From Pseudomonas vanderleydeniana (GTDB lineage: Bacteria; Pseudomonadota; Gammaproteobacteria; Pseudomonadales; Pseudomonadaceae): 64,000 nucleotides of DNA. The notes beneath the pieces were generated by a model that had not been told where the DNA came from, searched no databases, and saw only the letters and a program-made list of their open reading frames with translations. Location of the stretch: contig NZ_CP077093.1 in NCBI RefSeq assembly GCF_014268755.2, positions 2,530,001-2,594,000 of the forward strand, given 5' to 3'. The translations under genes and the position numbers were made by a program. Below, piece by piece: positions 42,746 to 51,322 of the stretch; the stretch's first letter is position 1, and each line of letters opens with the position of its first letter.

Positions 42746-44062
42746 TCAGCACTCACGTAGCACGGCGTCGAGCGTCTCCAGGAACAGGTCGGCATGCTCG
42801 CGCTGGAAAATCAGCTGCGGGCGGATTTTCAGGATGTTCTCGCCGGCACCGGCGGAACTGATCAGCACGCCGCGTTCGCGCAAGCCATTGACCAGATGGC
42901 GCGTGGTGGTCGCGTCGGGTGCCTTGCCCTGTCGATCCTTCACCAGTTCGACGCCGAGGAACAGGCCGGCGCCGCGTACGTCGCCGATGACGGCGTGTTG
43001 TCGGGCCAGGGACTGGAGTCCGGCCTTGAAGTAGTCCCCGACTTGCGCGCAGTTGTCCTGCAGCTGCTCTTGCTGGATCACTTCGAGCACGGCATTGGCC
43101 GCCGCGCAGGACACCGGGTTGCCGCCGAAGGTGTTGAAGTAGCGGGTGCTGTTGCCGAACTCGCGGACCACGTCGGGGCGCATGACGGCGGCGGCAATCG
43201 GCTGGCCGTTGCCCATCGGCTTGCCCAGGGTGACGATGTCGGGCAACACGCCGTGGCGCTGGAAGCCCCACATGTGCGAGCCGGTACGGGCGAATCCCGA
43301 TTGCACCTCGTCGGCGATGTAGAGCAGGCCTTCGGCCTGCGCCACTGCCACCGCTTCGCGGGCGAAGCCGGCCGGATCGGCCAGCACGCCGTCGCTGGCG
43401 AAGATCCCATCGAACAGCAGGGCCGCAGGCTGGATGCCGTGGCTGCGCAGGTCCGCGATGGCCGCGCGGACATCCTCGGCGAAGAGCCGCGAGACGTTTT
43501 GTGCGCCCAGCCGATAGGCGTCGGGCGCGCGCACCTTGCGCACGTGTGGGCTGGCGGGGACGCCGGCGCCCAGCGACGGCGAGGCGCTGGCCAGTTGCTC
43601 GGTGACGCCGTGATAGGCCAGTTGCGTGACGATGATCCCGGTGCCACCGGTGCACTGGCGGGCAATCCGCAGGGCCAGGTCGTTGGCCTCGCTGCCGGTG
43701 CAGGTGAACATCACCTGGCTGAGTTCGGACGGGAAGGTCGCCAGCAGCTTTTCCGCGTAGTCGAGGATGCCTTCGTGCAGGTAGCGCGTGTGGGTGTTGA
43801 GCTGCCTGGCCTGGGCACAGATCGCATCGACCACCCGCGGGTTGCAGTGGCCCACCGACGCGACATTGTTGTAGGCATCCAGGTAGCGCTTGCCCTGGGC
43901 GTCGTACAGCCATACGCCATCGCCCCTGACGATGTGCAGCGGGCGTTCGTAGAACAGCCGGTAGGCCGGGCCCAGGGTGCGTTCGCGGCGCTCGATCAGC
44001 GCGCGCTCGGTGCTCGACAGCTGTTGTGCATCGGCGGTGGTGAAGCCGTTGATCATGCTCAT
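42746..44062 (-). CDS. Class III aminotransferase-fold enzyme (phospho-lyase-like)
   Basis: This 438-residue PLP enzyme shows GDGVWLYDAQGKRYLDAYNN, TCTGSEANDLALRIARQCTG, YIADEVQSGFARTG with the conserved Asp, and TLGKPMGNGQP with the PLP Lys. YNNVASVGHCNP near residue 65 recalls the phospho-lyases acting on phosphoethanolamine and phosphohydroxylysine (ETNPPL/PHYKPL), which are often misnamed aminotransferases. The kinase gene upstream abuts it (stop TAA immediately before ATG; AGGAG 9 bases upstream), so phosphorylation by that kinase followed by elimination by this enzyme is the natural reading. True transaminase activity remains possible. Confidence 0.82.
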   Translation of the reverse strand: MSMINGFTTADAQQLSSTERALIERRERTLGPAYRLFYERPLHIVRGDGVWLYDAQGKRYLDAYNNVASVGHCNPRVVDAICAQARQLNTHTRYLHEGILDYAEKLLATFPSELSQVMFTCTGSEANDLALRIARQCTGGTGIIVTQLAYHGVTEQLASASPSLGAGVPASPHVRKVRAPDAYRLGAQNVSRLFAEDVRAAIADLRSHGIQPAALLFDGIFASDGVLADPAGFAREAVAVAQAEGLLYIADEVQSGFARTGSHMWGFQRHGVLPDIVTLGKPMGNGQPIAAAVMRPDVVREFGNSTRYFNTFGGNPVSCAAANAVLEVIQQEQLQDNCAQVGDYFKAGLQSLARQHAVIGDVRGAGLFLGVELVKDRQGKAPDATTTRHLVNGLRERGVLISSAGAGENILKIRPQLIFQREHADLFLETLDAVLREC

Positions 44063-45127
44063 TTACTCGTTCTCCTGCTGGCAGGCTTGTCTGATCTGGT
44101 CCCGGGCATCCTGGCGCGACAGCTGGGCGAAGCGTTGCAGCGCGCTCAGCGCCGAGGGGGCGTTGCGCAGGATGTAGTCGCGGTTCTGTGGGTAGAGCGA
44201 AGCGCGCCAGTTGGTGATGACCACGGTCAGCACCAGGCGGGTGGCAATCAGGTCGAAGAGGATTTCCTGCTCCTGGGCTTCCAGGGGGCTGACCCGGTGG
44301 TAGGCGGCGATGAAGGGCAGGGCCCGTTCGAGGGGATTGCCCACGGCGCCCAACTGATAGGCCGCACCGACCGCCAGGTCGTTGACCAGCGGCGCATGTA
44401 CCATGTCACCGAAGTCCAGGATGCTGCGCAGCTCGTGGGGTGGCTGGGCGTCGACGATGACGTTGTGCAGGTTCAGGTCGTTGTGAATCACCTGGGCGCG
44501 CAGGCGGGGCAGTCGGGGCAGGGCGAAGCGCTCGAAGTGGCCGAGGAACAGCTGGACCAGTTTCCGTGCGTGCGGGTCCTCGATCAACGCGCTCATGGCT
44601 TTCAGGCGCATGGCATGTTTGAGGTCCCACAGCAGTTCGTGGCCGGCAGCCGGGTGGAAGAAGCCGCGCAGGGCCAGCCCCAGGCGGGCGAGGTGTGCGC
44701 CCAGGCTTTGGCGAAACACCTCACCGGGTTCGGCGATGCGGCTCAGCGCAACCCCCTCGACGAAGGAAAACAGGCGTACCAGCACCTGCTGGCCGTCGAC
44801 CGAGACCGATGTTTGCAGGGCACCCTGGCTGCACGCAAAAATCCGCTGCACCGGCAGCTCGGGATCGCACGCCTGGATGTGTCGCAGCGCCCGGTTCTGA
44901 AAGTCGGCGACGTGCGGATTTTCCAGCGGATTGGAGACCTTCAGCAGCCACTGCCGGCCATCGGCGCCGGTGAGGTGGAAATTCAGGTCGCGTTCACCGA
45001 CCAGCAGCCTCGCGCTGCATTCGAGGCCATACAGTTGTGCCGCCAGTGCGACGGCCTGGTCGTCGGAAACCCGGGCGGGGGCGGCGGCGAGGAGATCGTC
45101 AGCGGCAAGGGTGGTGTGAGGCGTCAC
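44063..45127 (-). CDS. APH-type phosphotransferase, hydroxylysine-kinase-like
   Basis: This 354-residue kinase has the aminoglycoside-phosphotransferase catalytic loop VIHNDLNLHNVIVD and metal motif ILDFGDMVHAPLVNDLAVGA. The FGDM-NDLA arrangement is that of hydroxylysine kinase (AGPHD1/HYKK) rather than choline or aminoglycoside kinases. The downstream enzyme is of the matching phospho-lyase type. Together they would phosphorylate and then eliminate phosphate from a hydroxy amino acid or amino alcohol. A MocR regulator is divergent from it. Substrate identity is inference. Confidence 0.8.
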   Translation of the reverse strand: MTPHTTLAADDLLAAAPARVSDDQAVALAAQLYGLECSARLLVGERDLNFHLTGADGRQWLLKVSNPLENPHVADFQNRALRHIQACDPELPVQRIFACSQGALQTSVSVDGQQVLVRLFSFVEGVALSRIAEPGEVFRQSLGAHLARLGLALRGFFHPAAGHELLWDLKHAMRLKAMSALIEDPHARKLVQLFLGHFERFALPRLPRLRAQVIHNDLNLHNVIVDAQPPHELRSILDFGDMVHAPLVNDLAVGAAYQLGAVGNPLERALPFIAAYHRVSPLEAQEQEILFDLIATRLVLTVVITNWRASLYPQNRDYILRNAPSALSALQRFAQLSRQDARDQIRQACQQENE

Positions 45128-45206
45128 GGATCTTCACTCGGGTGAAAGGCCTGGGAACTGGCTCGGGCCGAGCCAGCGTTGGTATGAAGATAGGTCAGTT
45201 GTGGAG

Positions 45207-45230
45207 CTATCCGTTATATCCAGATAGGAT
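45207..45230. promoter_or_regulatory. Possible operator between the kinase and MocR genes
   Basis: CTATCC (45207-45212), ATATCC (45216-45221) and GATAGGAT (45223-45230) give repeated and inverted TATCC half-sites in an AT-rich patch of the divergent region 45128-45292. MocR proteins commonly bind such repeats. Symmetry is imperfect, so the call is weak. Confidence 0.25.
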
Positions 45231-45292
45231 CTGTCGATAAGGCCACTTTGCGGTCGCCCGGTCATGATCAATCGCTCCGTTCGAGGCCCTGC

Positions 45293-46753
45293 ATGGCACT
45301 ACAACTCCAGGAACTGCTGCTGGATGCGCTGCGGCGCGATGGTCCGACCAGCCTGCAACGGCAGATCTACGAAGGGATCCAGGCGGCGATCCTGCAAGGC
45401 CACTTGCCGGTCGATGCGCGGATGCCGTCGACCCGGGGCCTGGCCGAGCAACTGAATGTGTCGCGGGTCACCACGGCCCTGGTGTACGAGCGGTTGATCA
45501 ACGAAGGCTACCTGTTCAGCCGTTCGGGCAGTGGTACCTTCGTTGCCGATACCTTGCCGCGCAGTCATCGGCGCAGCGACCGGCATGAGCCGCTCGCGAC
45601 AGCCGAGAGCCTGTTGTCGGCGCGGGGGCTGGGTATCACCGCCCGGGTCACCGCGCTGGCCCGTGGCGCTGGAGCGTTCGTCCCGGGAGTGGCGGATGCG
45701 CAGTATTTTCCCTTCCACATCTGGCGCCGCCTGCAGAACCGCTACCTCAAGCGCAACCACGCCGAGCTGGCCGGCTATGTCGAACAGGGTGGCTACCTGC
45801 CGTTGCGCGAGGCGCTGTGCACCTACCTGTACGCCTCGCGGGCGGTCCGCTGCAGCCCCCGGCAGATCATCGTCACTTGCGGTACCCACCAGTCGCTGGA
45901 CCTGCTGGCCAAGCTGCTGACCGATCCGGGCGACACCGCACTGGTGGAGAGTCCGTGCCACTGGGGGGCACCGGTGGTGTTCTCCGCCGCCGGCCTGCAG
46001 TGCGCGGCGCTGCAACTGGACGAAGAGGGCGCGTGCCTGCCCGACGGCGAGACCGATGCCCGCCTGGCGTTCGTCACCCCATCGCACCAGTACCCGACGG
46101 GCCGGGTCATGAGCCTGCAGCGTCGGCGTGATTGGTTGTCCTTTGCCGGGGCACGTAATCTCTGGCTGGTGGAAGACGGCTATGACAGCGAGTTTCGCTA
46201 CGACATCGACCCCTTGCCGGCCATGCAGGGCTTGACCAGCGAGAGCCGGGTCATCTATCTCGGCACCTTCAGCAAGGTGACGTTTCCCGGTCTGCGTCTC
46301 AGCTACCTGGTGGTGCCCGACGTGCTGGCCGAGGCCTTCGCCAAGGGCATGACCCAACTCTATCGTCCGGGCTTCCTGGCGACGCAGGCCGCGATGGCCG
46401 ACTTCATCAGCGAAGGCCACTTCGCCAGCCACATTCGGCGAATGCGCGGTGTCTATGCCGAGCGCCGGCGCCTGTTGAAGTCGTCCCTGGAGACGCACTT
46501 CGGCCAGGCCATTCACTACAGCCACGGCCAGGCCGGCCTGCATCTGGCCGTGCGCATCGGCCCACCCGGCACGGCCAGGAAAATGCTCGAACAGGCCGGC
46601 GCATTCGGCCTGAGCCTGCGGGGTGCCTACACCCTCGACCCACAGGCCGATGATGGCAACCTGCTGGTGCTGGGTTACGGCGGGATCAGGGAGGGCGAGT
46701 TGGATGAGGCGGTCCAGCGGTTAAGGGCACTCTATGAACAGTGCCGTAGCTGA
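45293..46753 (+). CDS. MocR-type (GntR/aminotransferase) transcriptional regulator
   Basis: This 486-residue protein has an N-terminal GntR helix-turn-helix (DARMPSTRGLAEQLNVSRVT and TALVYERLINEGYLFSRSGS) and a class I aminotransferase-like domain with TPSHQYPTGRVMS, VEDGYDSEFRYD and GTFSKVTFPGLRLSYLV, including the PLP Lys. GAGG precedes ATG 45293. It is divergent from the kinase/phospho-lyase operon and should be its regulator, sensing an amino compound through PLP. Confidence 0.9.
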   Translation: MALQLQELLLDALRRDGPTSLQRQIYEGIQAAILQGHLPVDARMPSTRGLAEQLNVSRVTTALVYERLINEGYLFSRSGSGTFVADTLPRSHRRSDRHEPLATAESLLSARGLGITARVTALARGAGAFVPGVADAQYFPFHIWRRLQNRYLKRNHAELAGYVEQGGYLPLREALCTYLYASRAVRCSPRQIIVTCGTHQSLDLLAKLLTDPGDTALVESPCHWGAPVVFSAAGLQCAALQLDEEGACLPDGETDARLAFVTPSHQYPTGRVMSLQRRRDWLSFAGARNLWLVEDGYDSEFRYDIDPLPAMQGLTSESRVIYLGTFSKVTFPGLRLSYLVVPDVLAEAFAKGMTQLYRPGFLATQAAMADFISEGHFASHIRRMRGVYAERRRLLKSSLETHFGQAIHYSHGQAGLHLAVRIGPPGTARKMLEQAGAFGLSLRGAYTLDPQADDGNLLVLGYGGIREGELDEAVQRLRALYEQCRS

Positions 46754-46819
46754 AAAGCGTGGTGGTCAATCGCGGTGGGCTCCAGCACTATGTGAAACCC
46801 GATAGCCCCAGGAGTTGGC

Positions 46820-47746
46820 ATGTGTATTCTCTACATGGCGTGGCCCAGCGACGCCGAGCAATGGCGGGCGGCTTTCGCCCGGCTGGCCCCGGAACTCGAG
46901 TTTCGCCTGGCGCCGGATATCGGTGACCCCGGCGATGTCCGTTACCTGATCGCCTGGGAATCCTCCGCTGACCTGATCGAACGCTTCCCCAACCTGCGGG
47001 TGCTTTATTCGGCTGGCGCTGGCGTCGACCAGTTCGACCTGTCGCTCTTGCCGGCCCATGTCCCGCTGGTCCGGCTGGTCGATCCGGCGATGGCGAGCAT
47101 CATGACCGAATACGTGCAATTCGCGGTCCTGGCCCTGCATCGGGATATCCTCAGCTATCGTGCGCAGCAGACAGCCCGCGTCTGGGCCGAGTTGCCGATC
47201 ATTCCGGCCGCCCGGCGCCGTGTCGGCGTGATGGGCATCGGCAACCTGGGACTGGCGGTGCTCGAGCGCCTGCATCCGCTGGGCTTTCAGCTCAGCGGCT
47301 GGAATCGTAGCGAGAAGGCCGTGCCGGGCGGGCGCTGCTACGTCGGCATGGAACAGTTGCCGGCGTTCCTGGCGCAGTGCGACATCCTCATCAACCTGCT
47401 GCCGCTGACGCCGCAGACCACCGGCATTCTCAACCGTGAGCGGCTCGATTGCCTGCCGATGGGCGCCGGCCTGGTGAATGTCGGCCGGGGCGCGCACCTG
47501 GTCGAGGCCGATGTCGTTCGCGCACTGGATGAGGGCCGGCTGGGTGGGGCGATCCTGGATGTGTTCGAGCAGGAGCCGCCGCCGCCGGAGCATCCGTTCT
47601 GGTCGCACCCCAAGGTGCTCATGACACCCCATGTCGCCAGCACCGTGCAGATCGACGGCGCCGTCTCGGTGATCCTCGAGAACCTGCGGCGCGAGCGTCG
47701 CGGTGATGCGCTGCTCAATGTGGTCGACCGCTCCAGGGGGTACTGA
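46820..47746 (+). CDS. D-2-hydroxyacid dehydrogenase (GhrA-like)
   Basis: This 308-residue protein follows the GhrA/YcdW layout: GVMGIGNLGLAVLERL is the NAD(P)-binding Rossmann motif, NVGRGAHLVEADVVRAL carries the substrate-binding Arg, DVFEQEPPP the Glu, and MTPHVAST the catalytic His. It would reduce glyoxylate or hydroxypyruvate. It follows the MocR gene by 66 bases on the same strand and converges with the GlxA-type regulator. A link to the kinase/phospho-lyase pathway is possible but unproved. Confidence 0.88.
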   Translation: MCILYMAWPSDAEQWRAAFARLAPELEFRLAPDIGDPGDVRYLIAWESSADLIERFPNLRVLYSAGAGVDQFDLSLLPAHVPLVRLVDPAMASIMTEYVQFAVLALHRDILSYRAQQTARVWAELPIIPAARRRVGVMGIGNLGLAVLERLHPLGFQLSGWNRSEKAVPGGRCYVGMEQLPAFLAQCDILINLLPLTPQTTGILNRERLDCLPMGAGLVNVGRGAHLVEADVVRALDEGRLGGAILDVFEQEPPPPEHPFWSHPKVLMTPHVASTVQIDGAVSVILENLRRERRGDALLNVVDRSRGY

Positions 47747-47769
47747 GCCTGACCGGGTTCAGGGCCGGT

Positions 47770-48789
47770 TCAGGCCCTGAGTTCGAAGCGGGTTTCCCGT
47801 GACGGCGGGTAGCTGAAGAAGTCGCTGTAGACCTTGCTGAAATGACTGCCGGTGGCGAATCCGCAAGCGATCGCCACATCGATCAGCGGCATCGCCGAGT
47901 GCTGGATCAGGCGTCGGGCCTCGGTCACCCGCAGTTGCAGGTAGTAGCGCTGCGGCGTGGTGTCGAGGTGGATCTTGAACAGGCGCTGGATCTGCCGCGT
48001 TGACAGTCCGGCGTAGAAGGCCAGCTGCTCCGGGCTCAGGGTCTCCTCGAGGTTGGCCTCCATCAGCGCGATGATTTCGCGAATCGGGCCGCTGAGTGTG
48101 CGGTGCTGGTCCGAGCTGGCGCTACGGAATCTCGACGGGTCGCCATCGAGCAGGTCGACCACCGCATCCGCCAGTTTCTGTCCGCAGCCGATGCCGAGCC
48201 ATTGGGTCATCACCTTGAAGGCGCCTGCCGGGGTCGCGGCGGTGATCCGGTCCCGATCGAATACGCCGTTTTCCTGGGTGACGCTGGTGTTCGGGAAATG
48301 CTCGGACAGGGCCATGCGCTGCTCCGGGTGAATGGCGCAGCGATAGCCATCGAGCAGGCCGGACTGGCCCAGGTACCAGGCGCCATTCCACAGTCCGCCG
48401 AGGGCGATCGACAGTTTCGACAGCCTCTGCAGCAACGTGCTCAGCCATGCGGGAAAGGTCCTGGGGGTCTGGATACCGCCGCAGATGATCATCAGGTCCA
48501 GCCCGGCGAGCCGTACATCCGTCAACGGGGTGTCGGGGCGGATCGGGATCGCGAGGTCGCTCATCACCTCGGTATTGCTGTAGCTGAAGGTGTGGACCCG
48601 GGTGCTGCCCGGCTGGATCGAGTTGGCGGTCTTGAGCACCGACAGCGCCTGGGTGAAGCAGGGCAGGGAGAAGTTGTCGAGCAGCAGGAAACCGATGGTC
48701 CGTGTCGACGGGCGCGTCCGGGGTTGTTCCAGGTATTGGAAGTTGCGGTCCTGGAAGGTCGGGCTGAACGTTCTCTTGATGTTGTTCAT
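47770..48789 (-). CDS. GlxA-type AraC-family regulator
   Basis: At 339 residues it joins a DJ-1/PfpI-like domain (TIGFLLLDNFSLPCFTQALS, LDLMIICGGIQ, LGGLWNGAWYLG) to an AraC helix-turn-helix pair (LSPEQLAFYAGLSTRQIQRL, PLIDVAIACGFATGSHFSKV). The family includes GbdR, CdhR and ArgR, which sense choline-derived and amino-acid ligands. The nucleophile-elbow Cys is replaced by Trp/Asn in LWNGA, as usual for these regulators. It lies 77 bases downstream of the DddP-like gene on the same strand and may respond to its substrate. Confidence 0.88.
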   Translation of the reverse strand: MNNIKRTFSPTFQDRNFQYLEQPRTRPSTRTIGFLLLDNFSLPCFTQALSVLKTANSIQPGSTRVHTFSYSNTEVMSDLAIPIRPDTPLTDVRLAGLDLMIICGGIQTPRTFPAWLSTLLQRLSKLSIALGGLWNGAWYLGQSGLLDGYRCAIHPEQRMALSEHFPNTSVTQENGVFDRDRITAATPAGAFKVMTQWLGIGCGQKLADAVVDLLDGDPSRFRSASSDQHRTLSGPIREIIALMEANLEETLSPEQLAFYAGLSTRQIQRLFKIHLDTTPQRYYLQLRVTEARRLIQHSAMPLIDVAIACGFATGSHFSKVYSDFFSYPPSRETRFELRA

Positions 48790-48866
48790 TGGGCGATGCC
48801 GTACCGTTGCTGTTCTCGGGCTTCGAACCGCCTGCCGGCACCCGGGAGCGCCGGCAGGCCGTGGCT

Positions 48867-50213
48867 CTAGTCGCGCAGGAAGCTCTCGTCGAAGGGGTAG
48901 TGGGTCAACAGCTCGTAACCGCTCTCGGTGACGAGTATCTGGTTTTCCAGCTTGATGCCGTCACGCCCACCCACCTCGCCGACGTAGGCTTCGACACACA
49001 GGGCCATGCCGGCTTGCAACTGGCCCTCGTAGCCGTAGGATTCGAGGTCTTCCGGGTAGCGGATGCTGGGGTATTCATCGCACAGGCCGACGCCGTGGTA
49101 GATGACGCCGTAGCGCTGCTCGCGGCAGCTCTGTGGCAGTCGGTGGGCCTTTTGCGTGAGCTCGGTGAAACCGACGCCCGGCCTGACCAGATCGGTGTTG
49201 TACCGCACGTGCTCATGGGCGATGCGGTACAGGCGTTTCTGTTCGGTGGTGGGTTCCAGGCCGCCACAGATCCAGCTGCGCGACATGTCCACGCACATGC
49301 CATACACCCCGATCAGGTCCGTGTCGAACGACAGCAGGTCGCCATCACTGAGGATGCGCGGGCCCGACTCCTGGAACCACGGGTTGGTACGCGGCCCCGA
49401 ACTGAGGATGCGGGTTTCGATCCATTCGCCGCCACGACGGATGTTGCCGGCGTGCAGCACGGCCCAGATCTCGTTCTCCGAAAGGCCTGCGCGCATGGCC
49501 CGGTGCATCTCGCCGATGGCCGCCTCGCAGGACGCCACCGCGCAGCGCATGGCCTTGATCTCGTCCGGTCCCTTGATCATCCGGGCGAACTCGGTGACCT
49601 CCTGGCCGCTGCACACCTGCACCCCCAGCGCATCGAGTGCCCGTAGTCCGGAGACTTCGATGCGATCCACCGCCAGGCGGCGGTTGCTGCCGGCGTGCTG
49701 GCGCAGCAGCTCATCGACCTGGCCGCAGAAGCGCCTGGCGTGCTCCTCGGTACGCTCAGCGGTTTCGAAATAGAAGAACGAAGCGCCGCTGCGCAGCTCG
49801 CTGACCAGTGGCAAGTGTGCCGACAGGTGATCGCAGCCGTGGAAATCCCAAAGCACCACATGGCCGCTGGCGCTGATGAAACAGGCCCGGGCCGGGTTGT
49901 GGGTCGTCCACAACTGCATGTTGGTGGTGTCGGTGGCATAGCGGATGTTCAGCGGGTCGAACAGCAGGATGCCGCCGAGGTCGCGCGCCACCAACTGCTC
50001 GCGCAGGCGTTGCAGGCGATACTCGCGCATCGTTGGCAAATGGGGGGGCTCCAGGCCCAGACGCGCCCATTCGGCGAACGCCAGGGCGGTCGGGCCGATC
50101 TCCACGCGATCGTTGTCGTCCACGGAGCCGTCGAGCTTGAGCTGGGCGGCCCGGTTGCGCGCCGGGTCGATGCGGCGGGAATGCGGAGGGATCGAGAAGG
50201 GTGAGGTCATCAT
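48867..50213 (-). CDS. dddP: DddP-like protein (M24 peptidase fold, DMSP lyase family)
   Basis: This 448-residue protein shows DddP signatures: NDRVEIGPTALAFAEWA, NIRYATDTTNMQLW, FDTDLIGVYGMCVDMSRSW, IYHGVGLCDEY and GIKLENQ. Against the Ruegeria/Roseovarius DddP numbering I remember, the spacing of the six metal ligands (D295, D297, D307, H371, E406, E421), catalytic D377 and Y366 is kept exactly. DddP cleaves dimethylsulfoniopropionate to dimethyl sulfide and acrylate in the cytoplasm. It lies in an MFS-SDR-dddP-AraC gene run. Non-DMSP M24 homologues exist, so activity needs testing. No signal peptide. Confidence 0.75.
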   Translation of the reverse strand: MMTSPFSIPPHSRRIDPARNRAAQLKLDGSVDDNDRVEIGPTALAFAEWARLGLEPPHLPTMREYRLQRLREQLVARDLGGILLFDPLNIRYATDTTNMQLWTTHNPARACFISASGHVVLWDFHGCDHLSAHLPLVSELRSGASFFYFETAERTEEHARRFCGQVDELLRQHAGSNRRLAVDRIEVSGLRALDALGVQVCSGQEVTEFARMIKGPDEIKAMRCAVASCEAAIGEMHRAMRAGLSENEIWAVLHAGNIRRGGEWIETRILSSGPRTNPWFQESGPRILSDGDLLSFDTDLIGVYGMCVDMSRSWICGGLEPTTEQKRLYRIAHEHVRYNTDLVRPGVGFTELTQKAHRLPQSCREQRYGVIYHGVGLCDEYPSIRYPEDLESYGYEGQLQAGMALCVEAYVGEVGGRDGIKLENQILVTESGYELLTHYPFDESFLRD

Positions 50214-50369
50214 GGCTTTGCGGGTCCTGTTGTTGTTTTTCTGATCGCTGCACGGTATCTGGACAACAGTCTAGGGCGAGGCTCCCGGCCGCGAGAATCG
50301 ACATTTTCTGCGGGCTTTTGATGAGTTTACGTTATGGCTGGAGGCCGGCTCCCGGGGCATGCGCAGTGT

Positions 50370-51107
50370 TCAGCCGGGAAGGCTGAGCTTGGCCATGCGC
50401 CCGCCGTCCACCGTCCAGACCTGGCCGGTGACGAAACCCGCTTCTTCGCTGGCCAGCCAGGCCACCAGGCTGGCGACTTCCTCGGGCGTGCCGGTGCGAC
50501 CGACCGGGTGGATGCGGCCCAGGCCCTGGCGGAAGGCCTGCGGGTCGGGCATGTGCTCGATGAAGTCGATGTTCAGGTCGGTATCGATCCAGCCTGGGGC
50601 GACGGCGTTGCAGCGGATGCCCTCGAAACCGTGGTCGATGGCGATGGCCCGGGTCAGGCCGTGCAGGCCGGCCTTGGAGGCGCAGTAGGCGGCGTGCTTC
50701 GGATTGGAGCCAAGGCCCTCGGTTGAGCCGATGTTGACGATGCTCCCGCGGCTCTGGCGTAGATGCGGCAGGGCGGCCTTGATCAGGGCGAACGGGGTGG
50801 TCAGGTTGACGGTGAGGTTGCGGTTCCAGTCTTGCAGCGACATGTCCTCGGCCAGGATCTCCTGCATCATGCCGGCGTTGTTGACCAGTACGTCCAGCCG
50901 CCCGGCCAGCGCGAGGGTTTGCGTCATGGCGTGGGCGGCGTTGGCCGGGTCGCCGAAGTCGACGCAAATGCTTTCAAAGCTCGGGTCGCTGCCGCGCTGG
51001 GCGGTGATGACACGGGCGCCTTCGTCCCGCAGGCGCAGGGCGATGGCGCGACCGATGCCGCTGCGGCCGCCCGTGACCAGGGCTACCTTGTTCTCGAATC
51101 GTTTCAT
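50370..51107 (-). CDS. Short-chain dehydrogenase/reductase
   Basis: This 245-residue classical SDR has [27 protein letters not shown] and YCASKAG, with catalytic Ser, Tyr and Lys in order. It would use NAD(P) to interconvert an alcohol and ketone or aldehyde. It lies between an MFS transporter gene and the dddP-like gene on the same strand. If the pathway starts from DMSP, a role with acrylate-derived 3-hydroxypropionate is conceivable but speculative. Confidence 0.88.
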   Translation of the reverse strand: MKRFENKVALVTGGRSGIGRAIALRLRDEGARVITAQRGSDPSFESICVDFGDPANAAHAMTQTLALAGRLDVLVNNAGMMQEILAEDMSLQDWNRNLTVNLTTPFALIKAALPHLRQSRGSIVNIGSTEGLGSNPKHAAYCASKAGLHGLTRAIAIDHGFEGIRCNAVAPGWIDTDLNIDFIEHMPDPQAFRQGLGRIHPVGRTGTPEEVASLVAWLASEEAGFVTGQVWTVDGGRMAKLSLPG

Positions 51108-51322
51108 TGAACATTCTCTCCAGTCATGAAAAAGCTTCGGCGGGTGGACCGGCCAGGGCTTGCCTCTGCTGGCCTGTGTGGCTAATTCGCATACTCAACT
51201 TCGGCCCAGGTCTTTGCCAGGCTGCGTTGCCATTTCTCGCCGTAGCCGGCTACGACTCGTCATGGCGCCTTGCCTGGCAAACCCTTGGACTTGAATGTGG
51301 GTATCCGAAACCGTACAGGCCC

